A DNA stretch of 58,925 bases from RBC101 sp052387735 (GTDB taxonomy: Bacteria; Gemmatimonadota; Gemmatimonadetes; Gemmatimonadales; Gemmatimonadaceae). Under the pieces are notes generated by a model. That model worked only from the letters and a program-made list of their open reading frames with translations, did no database searches and had not been told where the DNA came from. Location: contig JBQTIW010000032.1 of assembly GCA_052387735.1 (NCBI GenBank), positions 1 through 58,925 on the forward strand. Direction: 5' to 3'. The translations under genes were made by a program, and so were the position numbers. Below are positions 18,495-27,599 of the stretch, one piece after another (within the stretch, counting starts at the first letter, position 1; each line of letters begins with the position of its first letter).

Positions 18495-21446
18495 TCAGTT
18501 CATCCAGACGTCATCGAGCACCGTGACTGTCTTCGTGTACTCCTTGCCATCCACTGTCAGCGTCACGAGGTATGCTCCGGGCGCTGCAAGGCGGCCAACA
18601 CGCGGACCACCCTGACCCGCCTGTCCGCCGCCACCGCCGCCAAAACCGCCCTGAGTACAGGGATTCCCACCGCCGCCGCCACCACCAAAGCCGCCGCCTT
18701 GGCCTTGCTGCACCTGTCGGAGATCGCTGCAGAGATTCCACTGCACGCGATTCAGTCCCGCCGTCTTCGTCCCGTCGATGCTGCGGACGAAGCCCCCGTT
18801 GCCGAGGTCGCGGATCGTGACCTTCACGTCGCCGGGAGCCGGATTCTTGAGGTAGTAACTGATGGCAGTTCCGGCCGGTGCGTTCTCGCCCTGGAAGTTC
18901 TTCTGACCGGTGACCGAACGGCGCAACCGGATGTCCTGCTTCCACGCGACGGCGTTACGTGGCTCGAAGAGCACTACGTTTTCCTGCAGGACGGCCGGTG
19001 TCATCAGTTGCAACGCACTGATGTCGTCCATGATCCACACGCTGCGGCCGTGCGTCGAGAGGACGAGGTCGTTGTCACGCGGATGCACGATCACATCGTC
19101 GATCCGGACCACGGGCAGGTTTGTCATGAACTTGCTCCACGTCTTTCCTTCGTCGAGCGACGTAAAGAATCCGAACTCGGTAGCGGCATACAGCAGGTCC
19201 TTGTTGCGCGGATCCTGTCTGATGGAGTTGACGTTTCCGAACGCCGGCAGGTTGCCGATGATCGGTGACCACGTGGCTCCGAAGTCGCGTGTGACATAGA
19301 CGTATGGCTTGAGATCGTCGTGTCGGTGGCCATCGAGCGAAACGTACGCCGTGCCAAGATCGAAGTACGACGGTTCCACACGCGAGATGTAGTACTCGCG
19401 GGAGCCACCCGGAATGTTCTTGCCGACTTCGGCAAAGGTCTTTCCGCCGTCGCGGGTGACCTGGATGTTGCCGTCGTCAGTGCCGACCCAGATGACGTCC
19501 GCAGAAATGTGCGACTGTCCGACCGCGATGATGGTGCCGTAGAAGGACACGCCGTCGTTCTTGGCATTGATGCAGAGTCCTGCACGCTGACGATTGCACG
19601 ATGGCAGCGAGCCCTTCAAGCCCAGAATCTCGCGGTCGTCGCGGTTTGCGCCTTTGGTGAGTTCGGCGCTCATCCACCAGGTCTCCCCGCGATCCTTGGA
19701 AACGAAGAGCCGATTGGCACCCGTGATCACCGTGCTGGCGTCGTGCGGCGAGATCTGAATCGGCGTGTTCCAGTTCCAACGAAGCACGGTCCCCGGCTCC
19801 GGTGTCGGGAAGACATTCGGTCCGCCAGCGCCACCGCCAAAGTTCGTGCCCCCGTCAGGGCCCCTCTGCGGGGCGCGGGGGCGAATGCTCGTCGAAGTTC
19901 CGGTGCGCAGATCGAGCCTGTTGATGTTTCCGTTCTGCGACTCGGTGTACATGATGTTCGGGTCCGTCGGGTCAACCTGACTGTAGAAGCCATCGCCACC
20001 GCCGACACGGAACCAATCCTGTCCGAGAATCGGGCCCGAGCGTACAGAGCTCGGCCCGCACCACGATCCGTTGTCTTGCAGGCCGGTACACACCGTGTAG
20101 GGTCGCTTCATGTCCACGGAGGCGTGGTACGGCTGGCCCACCGCCCAATGCCGGATCGACTCCCACGTCTGCGCGCCATCCCAGGACACGTCGACGGACC
20201 CATCATTGCCGTACATCACGTGCCTGCTGTTCCCGGGATCGATCCAGATCGCGTGATGATCGACGTGGCCGTACCCGGTTAGCTGCGTGAACTTCGCTGC
20301 GCCATCGGTGGACTTCGCCGCCTGCACGCCACCGACGTACACGGTGTTCTCGTCGTTAGGGTCGACGCGAATCTGCGAGAAGTACATGGGGCGCTGGTTT
20401 TCGTTGCTGCGGAACTGCCAGCTACGCCCGCCGTCGCTCGAGCGCCAGATGCCGCTGACGTTCTCGTCGGGGGGCAGGTTCTGCTGGTCGAATCCACCGC
20501 CACCAGCGCCTCCACCCCCACCCCCACCTCCCTGTGGCTGACCCGCGCGCGCACCAGCCCCGATCGGCTCACCGCTCGGTCCCACTTCGATCTGTGCGTA
20601 GATCACGTTAGGGTTGGATCTCGACCAGTCGAGCGCAATGCGGCCCATGACGCCGCGTGGCAGCCCGCCGCCCGAGACGCGTGTCCACGTCTGACCGCCG
20701 TTGGTGCTCTTCCAGATCCCATCGCCCGGGCCGCCGGCCGCAAATCCCCAGGACGTGCGCCGCCGCGTGTAGGTCGCCGCAAAAAGCGTGTTGGGATCAC
20801 GTGGATGAATGATCAGGTCCGTGGCGCCGGTGTTCTCGTCCACGTACAGCACCTTGTTCCAGGTTGCCCCGCCATCCGAACTCTTGAAGACGCCACGCTC
20901 CGGATTGGGACCGAAGAGATGCCCATTGGCCGCCACCCAGACCGTGTTGGGATCGCGTGGATGGACGAGGATGCGGGCGATGGATTGTGTTTCCCTGAGC
21001 CCGACCTGCCTGAACGTCTTACCGCCGTCGGTGGTCTTGTACATCCCGTCGCCGAACGAGGAACTCTGGCGATTGTTCGGCTCACCCGTTCCCACGTACA
21101 CGATGTCGGGATTCGACGGTGCGATGGCGATGTCGCCGATGGAGTGCGTGGTGTACGTGTCGAAAATGGGTTCGAAGGTGGTCCCCAGGTTGGTCGTCTT
21201 CCAGAGGCCGCCAGTCGCAAACCCGACGTAGTAGGTCGAGGGGTTGCCCTCCACGACGGCGATATCGTTGACGCGTCCCCCCTGACCGGTGGGGCCGATC
21301 GAGCGCCACCTGAATCCCCGCAGGAGCGGATCGTCGGCGGCATTGACTGTGGGCGTTGGGGTCGTTTGCGAGGGCACCCCTTGCGCAGCGAGACCCAACG
21401 GCGCGGTGAGTGCAATGAGCGCGAGGGAGGCAAGCCGAGACAGCAT
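18495..21446 (-). CDS. Exported sortilin/VPS10-like BNR-repeat protein
   Basis: 983 aa from ATG 21446; a GTG two codons earlier is less likely because the GGAG ribosome site overlaps it. The signal peptide ends GLAAQG. The body is a series of Asp-box (BNR) repeats of the S-x-DGG-x-TW type: KTTDGGKTF, KSSDGGATW, KSTNGGQTW, RSSDGGRSW, VTRDGGKTF and SLDEGKTW. It also has repeated HPRDPNT linkers. Such repeats form a large beta-propeller as in sortilin or sialidases, but no sialidase active-site set is apparent. Two Gly-rich stretches interrupt it (about residues 300-320 and 930-960). A C-terminal beta-sandwich segment (GTAISYYLKN onward) resembles a FlgD-like or Ig-like tail. Abundant in Gemmatimonadota and Acidobacteriota; no assigned activity. 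Confidence 0.88.
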   Translation of the reverse strand: MLSRLASLALIALTAPLGLAAQGVPSQTTPTPTVNAADDPLLRGFRWRSIGPTGQGGRVNDIAVVEGNPSTYYVGFATGGLWKTTNLGTTFEPIFDTYTTHSIGDIAIAPSNPDIVYVGTGEPNNRQSSSFGDGMYKTTDGGKTFRQVGLRETQSIARILVHPRDPNTVWVAANGHLFGPNPERGVFKSSDGGATWNKVLYVDENTGATDLIIHPRDPNTLFAATYTRRRTSWGFAAGGPGDGIWKSTNGGQTWTRVSGGGLPRGVMGRIALDWSRSNPNVIYAQIEVGPSGEPIGAGARAGQPQGGGGGGGGAGGGGFDQQNLPPDENVSGIWRSSDGGRSWQFRSNENQRPMYFSQIRVDPNDENTVYVGGVQAAKSTDGAAKFTQLTGYGHVDHHAIWIDPGNSRHVMYGNDGSVDVSWDGAQTWESIRHWAVGQPYHASVDMKRPYTVCTGLQDNGSWCGPSSVRSGPILGQDWFRVGGGDGFYSQVDPTDPNIMYTESQNGNINRLDLRTGTSTSIRPRAPQRGPDGGTNFGGGAGGPNVFPTPEPGTVLRWNWNTPIQISPHDASTVITGANRLFVSKDRGETWWMSAELTKGANRDDREILGLKGSLPSCNRQRAGLCINAKNDGVSFYGTIIAVGQSHISADVIWVGTDDGNIQVTRDGGKTFAEVGKNIPGGSREYYISRVEPSYFDLGTAYVSLDGHRHDDLKPYVYVTRDFGATWSPIIGNLPAFGNVNSIRQDPRNKDLLYAATEFGFFTSLDEGKTWSKFMTNLPVVRIDDVIVHPRDNDLVLSTHGRSVWIMDDISALQLMTPAVLQENVVLFEPRNAVAWKQDIRLRRSVTGQKNFQGENAPAGTAISYYLKNPAPGDVKVTIRDLGNGGFVRSIDGTKTAGLNRVQWNLCSDLRQVQQGQGGGFGGGGGGGNPCTQGGFGGGGGGQAGQGGPRVGRLAAPGAYLVTLTVDGKEYTKTVTVLDDVWMN

Positions 21447-21451
21447 GTTCA

Positions 21452-21455
21452 CTCC
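21452..21455 (-). promoter_or_regulatory. Shine-Dalgarno site deciding the BNR-protein start
   Basis: GGAG on the minus strand, five bases before ATG 21446. The alternative GTG at 21452 would coincide with it, so ATG 21446 is preferred. Confidence 0.55.
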
Positions 21456-21553
21456 AAGGATGAGGGCCAGGCTGGTGCAGAACCGACATACGTGTGAGAC
21501 GGTGGAATCGCTAGGTAGGGCGTCTGGGTCGCCCTCCTTTCGTCACGTGCCGC

Positions 21554-21582
21554 TTGACGCGGTGGCCGGTGAGGCTGGTAAT
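21554..21582 (+). promoter_or_regulatory. Candidate sigma-70-type promoter
   Basis: TTGACG at 21554-21559, a 17-nt spacer, then GGTAAT at 21577-21582 (4 of 6 matches to the -10 consensus). It would give a leader of about 60 nt before ATG 21650 of the SnoaL-like lipoprotein gene. It lies in the 200-bp divergent region between this gene and the BNR-repeat gene. Confidence 0.4.
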
Positions 21583-21649
21583 AGAGGGCGCTGGGGGAGC
21601 CCGGCTCTCCGGCGTGCGTGTCACCACCTCTCACCTGTGGGTTACGCTC

Positions 21650-22144
21650 ATGATCCGTCGTCGCTGGCTCTCATTCCTTTCGGCGCTGCTCCTCATTGCC
21701 TGCACCGCACCAGCCACGGAGCAGCCCGCGGCGGCAGCGCCCGATCCTGCTGGCGCGCGTCAAGCCATCGAAGCGGCGAACACGCAGCTGGCGGCGGCTC
21801 TCAACCGGGGCGACGTACCCGCCTCGCTGTCGCACTACACCGCGGACGCAGTGATCATGCAGCCCGGGATGCCTGCCTTGCGGGGCCCCGCCGCGGCGCA
21901 GGAGGCGTTCACGGGGATGCTGCAGGCCATGTCCCTGTCGAGCGTCTCGTTCCGAACCGATGAAATCACCCTCGCCGGTGACTACGCCATCGAAGCCGGA
22001 TCGTACACGATGACGGTCACTCCCAAGGGCGCGGCGGCGATGGCGGACAGCGGCAAGTACCTCACGATCTGGCAGAAGCAGGCGGACGGCACGTGGAAGG
22101 TCGTGCGCGACATCAACAACACCGACGTACCGCCCAAGATGTAG
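21650..22144 (+). CDS. SnoaL-like/DUF4440 lipoprotein
   Basis: 164 aa from ATG 21650; the longer frame back to 21554 runs through the promoter-like region and has no signal sequence, so I reject it. The signal peptide ends LLLIAC, a good lipobox. Residues about 45-160 form a NTF2-like fold of the SnoaL/DUF4440 type: AIEAANTQLAAALNRGD, SLSHYTADAVIMQPGMP, RGPAAAQEAF, then a C-terminal IWQKQADGTWKVVRDINNTD. Such proteins bind small hydrophobic ligands or act as isomerase-like enzymes; in a lipoprotein setting the role is unknown. It is a single + strand gene between two minus-strand genes and converges with the small lipoprotein gene that ends at 22152. Confidence 0.85.
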   Translation: MIRRRWLSFLSALLLIACTAPATEQPAAAAPDPAGARQAIEAANTQLAAALNRGDVPASLSHYTADAVIMQPGMPALRGPAAAQEAFTGMLQAMSLSSVSFRTDEITLAGDYAIEAGSYTMTVTPKGAAAMADSGKYLTIWQKQADGTWKVVRDINNTDVPPKM

Positions 22145-22151
22145 CGCGTCG

Positions 22152-22577
22152 CTAGGGGACTCTCACCAGAAAGACGCGCACCACCGGCTGCGTCGTGGCC
22201 AGCCGCACGGTGTCCCGCTCCACCGCCGCGCGAATGACGGTGGGAGCGGGACTGCTGCTGGCATAGTTGCAGTCGTCGGGACGAGTGCCGGAGACCCAGA
22301 CGGCCACGCTGGAATCCGCAGCGTCGGCGAACTGCCAGTCGGATCGGGTGCGCGGGGGCGGACCACTGGCGATGACCCGACTCATTCGCATGCACCGCCC
22401 GCGGACATCCACCGTGCCGGCAATTCCCGCTCGCTGCACCAGGTCCCGCACGGCGTAGACCGCCGGCTGCGGTTGTGTTGTGTCGCGCGTGGCCGGCGGC
22501 GGCTGTTGCTGTGACTGGCCAGCGCCGCAGCCGGCGAGGCTGCCGATGCTGACCAGCAGCACGACGCTCGACCTCAT
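22152..22577 (-). CDS. Small lipoprotein of unknown function
   Basis: 141 aa from ATG 22577, which overlaps the stop of the upstream clostripain-like gene by four bases (ATGA). The longer frame starting at 22730 lies inside that gene and lacks a signal. The signal peptide ends SLAGCGAG (lipobox AGC). A Gln/Pro-rich linker follows, then a compact domain with DLVQRAGIAGTVDVRGRC and VAVWVSGTRPDDCNY; the two Cys residues could form a disulfide. I do not recognise the family. Translational coupling suggests it works with, or is exported alongside, the Big-domain protease. Confidence 0.72.
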   Translation of the reverse strand: MRSSVVLLVSIGSLAGCGAGQSQQQPPPATRDTTQPQPAVYAVRDLVQRAGIAGTVDVRGRCMRMSRVIASGPPPRTRSDWQFADAADSSVAVWVSGTRPDDCNYASSSPAPTVIRAAVERDTVRLATTQPVVRVFLVRVP

Positions 22578-25327
22578 TGCCGCTTCGTGAGCGACTGCAG
22601 CTGTCGCAGCAGCTGATCGCGCACTGCCGGCGACACATTGCGAGGGGGCATCTTCGCTCGCGCGGCCCGAATCGCCTCGAGCGTGCGGACCTGCGCCGCG
22701 GTGATCCTGGGCGACGCACCACCGTTCCATGCACTCTCCGGCCGGCTGAACGCACCCGCTCCGTTTGCCACGATCGGATCGCCCAGCGGCGCCAGCCGTC
22801 CGTTACCTCCACCCGCCGGTGTCCAATTGATGATGGGAATCAGGTCGGTGTACTGGCCCGTCGCCATCTTCTCGAGGGTCAGTCCCGGGTCGCGATACCA
22901 CTGGAGCCCAGCGCGCTGCAACCGTGGAAGCGTTCCCTGGAATCTGGCGGTGAAGGCGCCGGTGGTCCCGAAGCGGTGATACAGCTGAACGGCCGGGCGC
23001 ACGTTGTTCGGGTCATCGTACAGCCAGGCAAAGAAGAAATAGGTACCGCTGGCGACATAGCGCTTGGATGACCAGCCCTCCATTGGCGTTCGCGAATCGT
23101 AGCTGTCCGGCGTGAACGTCCCGTTAGGCGTGACCGAACCGAACCACGGCACCTGCAACGTGACGCTATTGGGATTGTCGCCCGGCTCGGCAACGAGAAA
23201 GTCGATCTCGGCGGTGTTCAGCAGGTCGCCCAGGCTCCAGATGATGTACGTCTGCAGCGTCTGCGTGCCGACGTCGACGAATGCCCTGCTCGGAGCGCTG
23301 CTCAGATAGGTCCTGAGGAACGTGGTCCACCCGGAATTCGGCATCTGTGCTGCGTAGGATGCGAGGCTCGACTCTCCGGCCGACGGCAGGGCATCGGACG
23401 ACGCGAGTGCAGGAAAGACGATCGAGAGTCCCGTCGATCGCGCCACCGGCAGCGACGACGATGCGTTCCCGAGCCTGATCCGGTTGCGCAGCATGAACGC
23501 GGGCTTGCTCAATTCCGATTTGACGGCGTCGATCAGCGCTTGCGTTCCTCCGGTCGTGCGCGCCCGGAGCGAATCCGCTGCATTGCCGACGTCGCGCACC
23601 CACTTGGTGCTGTAATTCTGCGCGTTCGCGATCGCCTGGGAGATCTGCACCGCATTCTGCGGCAAGAGCCCGTTCAGCGTCGTGCCTAACGTGTTGACGG
23701 CGGCGATCAGCGGATCCGCCGCCTCGATGTTCACGGCCGACATGGTGAGCGACGGCCGCGGATTGGTGGAATAGCCATTGATGAACGCGTCGGCCACTCG
23801 TGCTGCCATCTCGGTCGTCGAGATGCCGAAGTTCTGCTCCACGGTGCGCAGGACTTCGCGATAGTCGTTGCCTTCTCCGGGCACGACCTCCTCGGAGAAC
23901 ACCGCCGTGCGCGCGACTCCGCGCAGCGCCACCACCGTTTCGAAGGTCGCCATCAGGCACATGTCGAAATCAACCAGATCGATCGGCGTGTCACCCGTGA
24001 GCGCGGTGCGCATTTCCGACAGCGTCATGAGTCTGCCCGGATTGGTGGTCTCGTCCGCCAGCAGACCACCCGCGCCGTTTCCGTGATTCCACAGCACCAG
24101 CAGATAGCGCCGTGCTGGCGCGGTTTGCTTTGCCCAGGCGATGAACTCGCGCAGCTGCGCGGGACTGGTCATGTCCCGGTTGCCGATGTCCTCGACGGTC
24201 CCGTTGGGGCCAAGTCGTGGAGCTGCCGTCCCCCGTGCCGGGAGCACATAGCGGAACGTGTTCCAGTTTGGGCGACCCACCTGTGCGGGAGACGTAATGC
24301 CATTCTCGCGCAGCCACTCTCCGCTATACTCGGCCTGCACGACCACCTTCATCGTGGATGAGCTCCCGATTTCTTCCATCTCGTCGAGGTCATCGATACC
24401 TGGCTTGGCGAGATTGTTGTCTCCGGCAAGGAAAACCATCACGGTCCAATCCACTGGCACGGCGACCGTCGCAGTGCCGGTCTTGCTTTCACTCGCCGCG
24501 GTAATGACTGCCAGGCCGTTGGAAACGCCTGTCACCTGGCCCGTCGGGGAAACGGTCGCAACGGTGGGGGCGCTGCTCGACCACGAGACGACCCGGCCCG
24601 ACAGCGTGTTGCCGGCCGCGTCCTTCAACACAGCCTGGGCCTGTGTCGATTCGCCAACCCGCAGGCTGGCATTGCCTAACGTGACGGAGACGGAAGCCAC
24701 CGGCGGGGGCAGGACTCGCAAGTTGACGGAGCCGTTCCGCCCCTCACTCGTCGCGGTAATTGCGACGTCTCCCGCCCCGACGGCAGTCACGAGGCCGGTG
24801 CTGTTCACGGTTGCTACGGCGTTGTTGGACGACGACCAGACAATGACCCGGCCCGTCAGCGGTGCACCCCTGGCATCGCGGAGCGTGGCGGTGGCCTGAG
24901 CGGTGAGCCCGGCGAGCAGCTCGGTGACTGGCAACGTCACAGCGACCGTGACGACCGCAGGGAGGATCACGACGATCTGCGATGTCCCGGTTCGTCCATC
25001 AGCCGTCGCCGTGACGTTCACCGTCGCCGGGGAGACTCCCGTGACCAGCCCCGTCTGCGACACGGTTGCCGCGGCGGGATTCGTCGAGGTCCAGGTGATT
25101 GGTCGGGTGAGCACGGTTCCGGATGCGCTCTTCGCCGCGGCCGCGAGCTGGATGGTGAACCCAACCTCAACGGTCCCCGTGGCGGGCGAGACTTCCACCA
25201 CGCTCACGGTGGGAGGTCCCGACGAGTCACCGCCGCCGCAAGCCCCCGTAACCAGCGCGACCAGTGCCGCGGCCACCTTCCGCCGCGTACCCAGTTTCAA
25301 GCCCGATGCCATAACCCGGTTCCTCAT
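22574..25327 (-). CDS. Clostripain-family (C11) protease with three Big_2 domains, lipoprotein
   Basis: 917 aa. The N-terminus carries a lipoprotein signal ending VTGACGGG. Three bacterial Ig-like (Big_2) repeats follow at about residues 40-125, 125-210 and 210-290, each with a WxSxxPxVATVSxTGxVTGV pattern. The protease domain starts at DWTVMVFLAGDNNL. The C11 dyad is visible: His 415 in LWNHGNG and Cys 457 in DFDMCLMATFE. Clostripain relatives cleave after Arg (sometimes Lys) and usually need autoprocessing; I cannot identify the processing site. The C-terminal ~300 residues include a beta-rich segment (FLVAEPGDNPNSVTLQ). Likely anchored at the outer membrane and acting outside or in the periplasm. 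Co-transcribed with the small lipoprotein that follows. Confidence 0.92.
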   Translation of the reverse strand: MRNRVMASGLKLGTRRKVAAALVALVTGACGGGDSSGPPTVSVVEVSPATGTVEVGFTIQLAAAAKSASGTVLTRPITWTSTNPAAATVSQTGLVTGVSPATVNVTATADGRTGTSQIVVILPAVVTVAVTLPVTELLAGLTAQATATLRDARGAPLTGRVIVWSSSNNAVATVNSTGLVTAVGAGDVAITATSEGRNGSVNLRVLPPPVASVSVTLGNASLRVGESTQAQAVLKDAAGNTLSGRVVSWSSSAPTVATVSPTGQVTGVSNGLAVITAASESKTGTATVAVPVDWTVMVFLAGDNNLAKPGIDDLDEMEEIGSSSTMKVVVQAEYSGEWLRENGITSPAQVGRPNWNTFRYVLPARGTAAPRLGPNGTVEDIGNRDMTSPAQLREFIAWAKQTAPARRYLLVLWNHGNGAGGLLADETTNPGRLMTLSEMRTALTGDTPIDLVDFDMCLMATFETVVALRGVARTAVFSEEVVPGEGNDYREVLRTVEQNFGISTTEMAARVADAFINGYSTNPRPSLTMSAVNIEAADPLIAAVNTLGTTLNGLLPQNAVQISQAIANAQNYSTKWVRDVGNAADSLRARTTGGTQALIDAVKSELSKPAFMLRNRIRLGNASSSLPVARSTGLSIVFPALASSDALPSAGESSLASYAAQMPNSGWTTFLRTYLSSAPSRAFVDVGTQTLQTYIIWSLGDLLNTAEIDFLVAEPGDNPNSVTLQVPWFGSVTPNGTFTPDSYDSRTPMEGWSSKRYVASGTYFFFAWLYDDPNNVRPAVQLYHRFGTTGAFTARFQGTLPRLQRAGLQWYRDPGLTLEKMATGQYTDLIPIINWTPAGGGNGRLAPLGDPIVANGAGAFSRPESAWNGGASPRITAAQVRTLEAIRAARAKMPPRNVSPAVRDQLLRQLQSLTKRQ

Positions 25328-25417
25328 GATGTTGCCTGGCCGCTGAACGTCTCGACTGACGCCTTTTCGCTTCCAGGTCGACCCGCTCCAACTCTCACAG
25401 GCGAGAACTGCTCTCCT

Positions 25418-25462
25418 CGCGGCTCATCGCCGCGCGCGAGGCGCCGAGATCAAGGTCTCGGC
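25418..25462 (-). terminator. Two adjacent hairpins after the CsgG-like gene
   Basis: GCCGAGA-N6-TCTCGGC (25443-25462) and CGCGGC-N5-GCCGCG just to its left lie 60-105 nt beyond the stop of the minus-strand gene at 25523. No T-run is visible, so termination is only suggested. The rest of 25328-25522 shows no gene. Confidence 0.3.
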
Positions 25463-25522
25463 TACCGTGGATTGCGGCGAGGGTCGTTTTACCCATCACG
25501 ATGACACGCCCTGTCGACACCG

Positions 25523-26230
25523 CTACATGGCACCCAGCTCGGAAAGCATCGCGCGGCACTCCGGCTCGAATCTGGGCGAGACTTGCATCGCGTTTCGCGC
25601 AAGCTGGATCGCCTTCTCCTTGTTGCCAAGTTGCCTCTGTCGATCCGCTTCGATGAAGATCCCAAAGGCCTGCACGTCGTTTCCCCCCGCGTTCTCGCCC
25701 GAACGACGTGGCTGACCGGGGGGAGCTTCGATACTGAGCAGGGGGCTCAACGATTTAGTGAGCTTGCTGATGAGCTCGAAGATGTCCTGTCCCTTCCCCT
25801 TCACCTTGGTCGCGCTACGGATCTGGCCCGTTTCGACTTCCACGACGCGCGATGTCAGCTCCATTTCCTCCTTGGGGTCCACGAGGAATCCGCCCAGCAC
25901 CAGATACTGTGCGTTGAGGAGTTTGCCAACCTTGACGGCAGTTTGAGCGTCGACCCTGTCGCTGCGTCCGAGATCCAGCTCGTTCAGCACGCTCCGCAGT
26001 TGTTCGCGCTCCACGAGCTTGATGGAAGGATGTGTCACGAGCTCCGTTCCGAGCACGATGGGGATGCCATCGGCCAGGGCGGCGTACTGGTCGCGCTTGA
26101 CCATTGCGGCGGCCGTGAAGCTCAACACGGCAACGGTCACTTTGCGGGGGCTGTCCTGGGTCCAGCCGCTCCGAGGTGACGCCGACATCACGCATGCCGT
26201 GGCGAGCGTCAGGATCAAAGTTCGTTTCAT
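25523..26230 (-). CDS. CsgG-like exported lipoprotein-assembly/secretion-related protein
   Basis: 235 aa from ATG 26230, with AGGAG ideally placed upstream on the minus strand. The signal peptide ends about SGWTQ. The body has the CsgG-type fold pattern: VAVLSFTAAAM, then ALADGIPIVLGTELVTHPSIKLVEREQLRSVLNELDL, AVKVGKLLNAQYLVLGGFLVD and ELTSRVVEVETGQI. True CsgG makes an outer-membrane nonamer for curli export. This protein lacks an obvious lipobox Cys and the transmembrane hairpins are not evident, so it may be a periplasmic member such as the FlgO/LpoB-like group. The C-terminal helix pair (IEADRQRQLGNKEKAIQLARNAM) looks like a TPR. A related protein is coded at 28781. Confidence 0.82.
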   Translation of the reverse strand: MKRTLILTLATACVMSASPRSGWTQDSPRKVTVAVLSFTAAAMVKRDQYAALADGIPIVLGTELVTHPSIKLVEREQLRSVLNELDLGRSDRVDAQTAVKVGKLLNAQYLVLGGFLVDPKEEMELTSRVVEVETGQIRSATKVKGKGQDIFELISKLTKSLSPLLSIEAPPGQPRRSGENAGGNDVQAFGIFIEADRQRQLGNKEKAIQLARNAMQVSPRFEPECRAMLSELGAM

Positions 26231-26352
26231 GGGAAGTCTCCTGCTACGTCGAAGTCTGGACGGATACTCGCACCGAACGCCTCGCCTGCGCTATCCGAGG
26301 TTACCCAGTCTGACTGACTGGACCAACGGTTACGAGCAATGCATCGTTCGCG

Positions 26353-26375
26353 CCAGAACCCCGAGAGGGTTCTGG
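26353..26375. promoter_or_regulatory. Inverted repeat upstream of the orphan one-TM gene
   Basis: CCAGAACCC-CGAGA-GGGTTCTGG is a perfect 9-bp dyad in the divergent region between 26230 and 26404, ending 28 nt before ATG 26404. It could be an operator or a leader hairpin for the + strand gene. Confidence 0.45.
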
Positions 26376-26403
26376 ATCTGGCGACGGTGACGCGAGGCCG
26401 CGG

Positions 26404-27591
26404 ATGTCCACGGAAACGGTTGTCTGGAAAGCACTTACGAGACTTGCACCGACCAGGGTCCTCGGCTTCTTCCCCGGGGCGATGGCGGACGGGCTGGTCT
26501 GCGCCGTTCCGAGTGGGGTCGGCTCAGGTTCACCGTCGATTGCATACAGAGGCTTTCGGCTCGTGACGTCGAGCGCGGGCCCCGAGCTCCTGGAGGAATG
26601 GGAGGTCGGGGGTTTGGAGATTCTCCCTGATGTCGCCGCTGCCGTTCGTGTTCCGATCGACAGCGGAACGCCGCTGACCCGCGGGAACATCATTGCCGCG
26701 GTCCGCTCGGTGTTGCCGGGCGAATCAGTGATGCTTGGAGAACTTAGTTCTTCGGACGCGACGTGCCTCCTGAGCATTCGCGATGGAGCGGACGGCCCGC
26801 TGCGGACAGTGGCCGCATGGTGGGAAGATGCGACCACGCTGCTGATCCTTCCCATCCGGTTATCGGTCCCGATCACGTCGCTCCTCGCGCTCCGTGGCCA
26901 AACCGCAGAAGACCGCGACACCCACCCTGCAGTCGAGCCTGTGAGTGCTGCCACAACTCGTGTCGGAGTGGTGTCGGCACCACAACGTCGCACTCGTAAG
27001 GCACTCATCACTTCTGCTGTCGCGATGGTCCTGGCTGCAGGCACATGGCTCGCCATGAAGGGTGGCACCGAAGGCACTGAGCCCACGAAGCCGGAGACCG
27101 CGCGCGCCATGTCAGCTCCGACCGACTCGGCGCCGTCGAGGAGTGACAGTGCACCATCGGCGGGCGTCGGCCCCGGAGTGGTTCCGGTGCCCGACACATC
27201 GCAACCTCGGGAAGGCCAACGGAGCAGACGGGGCAGCGAACGGGTAGCGCCAGGGACGGCAAAGGAGAGGCCTGAACCGCTCCCTACTCAGGTTCCGACG
27301 GCGCCGACGACCGATACGCCGCAGGACGAGCAAGCACTGAAAACGCTCCAGGATCGATCGACGGATACAACCACGCGAAGCAGCGAGCAATGGCAAGCAC
27401 TTGGTGCCAGGGCGGAGCAATTGTTCGCGCGACTCATCGAACCGCAGAACCGCAGCGAGGCGGCGCGCGTGGTCCTGCGCCTGTACATGAACGCGGGTGG
27501 GCGTCCCGAGGCATGCCGGTACTTGTCGGAGGTCCGTGATCTGACTTCCGGCGAGCGCAGTTTCTTCAGTAGTCAGAATCGGTGTAGCTGA
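26404..27591 (+). CDS. One-TM protein with N-terminal cytoplasmic domain, unknown function
   Basis: 395 aa from ATG 26404. I do not recognise the family. A globular N-terminal region of about 170 residues contains GLEILPDVAAAVRVPIDSGT and AAWWEDATTLLILPIRLSVP. A basic stop-transfer patch (RRTRK) precedes a single hydrophobic helix at about residues 200-216 (ALITSAVAMVLAAGTWLAM). A long Pro/Ser/Thr/Glu-rich linker (about 220-325) leads to a short C-terminal domain with two Cys (PEACRYL and the last NRCS). The layout, with inside domain, one membrane helix, extended linker and small outer domain, recalls anti-sigma-type or envelope-sensing proteins, but no motif proves it. It is a lone + gene among minus-strand envelope genes. 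A minus-strand frame covering the same DNA (26301-27197) is judged a shadow. Confidence 0.72.
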   Translation: MSTETVVWKALTRLAPTRVLGFFPGAMADGLVCAVPSGVGSGSPSIAYRGFRLVTSSAGPELLEEWEVGGLEILPDVAAAVRVPIDSGTPLTRGNIIAAVRSVLPGESVMLGELSSSDATCLLSIRDGADGPLRTVAAWWEDATTLLILPIRLSVPITSLLALRGQTAEDRDTHPAVEPVSAATTRVGVVSAPQRRTRKALITSAVAMVLAAGTWLAMKGGTEGTEPTKPETARAMSAPTDSAPSRSDSAPSAGVGPGVVPVPDTSQPREGQRSRRGSERVAPGTAKERPEPLPTQVPTAPTTDTPQDEQALKTLQDRSTDTTTRSSEQWQALGARAEQLFARLIEPQNRSEAARVVLRLYMNAGGRPEACRYLSEVRDLTSGERSFFSSQNRCS

Positions 27592-27599
27592 AGTCCGGC

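Noticed and set aside
26301..27197. Minus-strand open frame of 298 codons
   Set aside because: The overlapping + frame has a TM helix, a plausible domain layout and natural composition. The minus frame is Ser/Thr/Arg-rich without structure.
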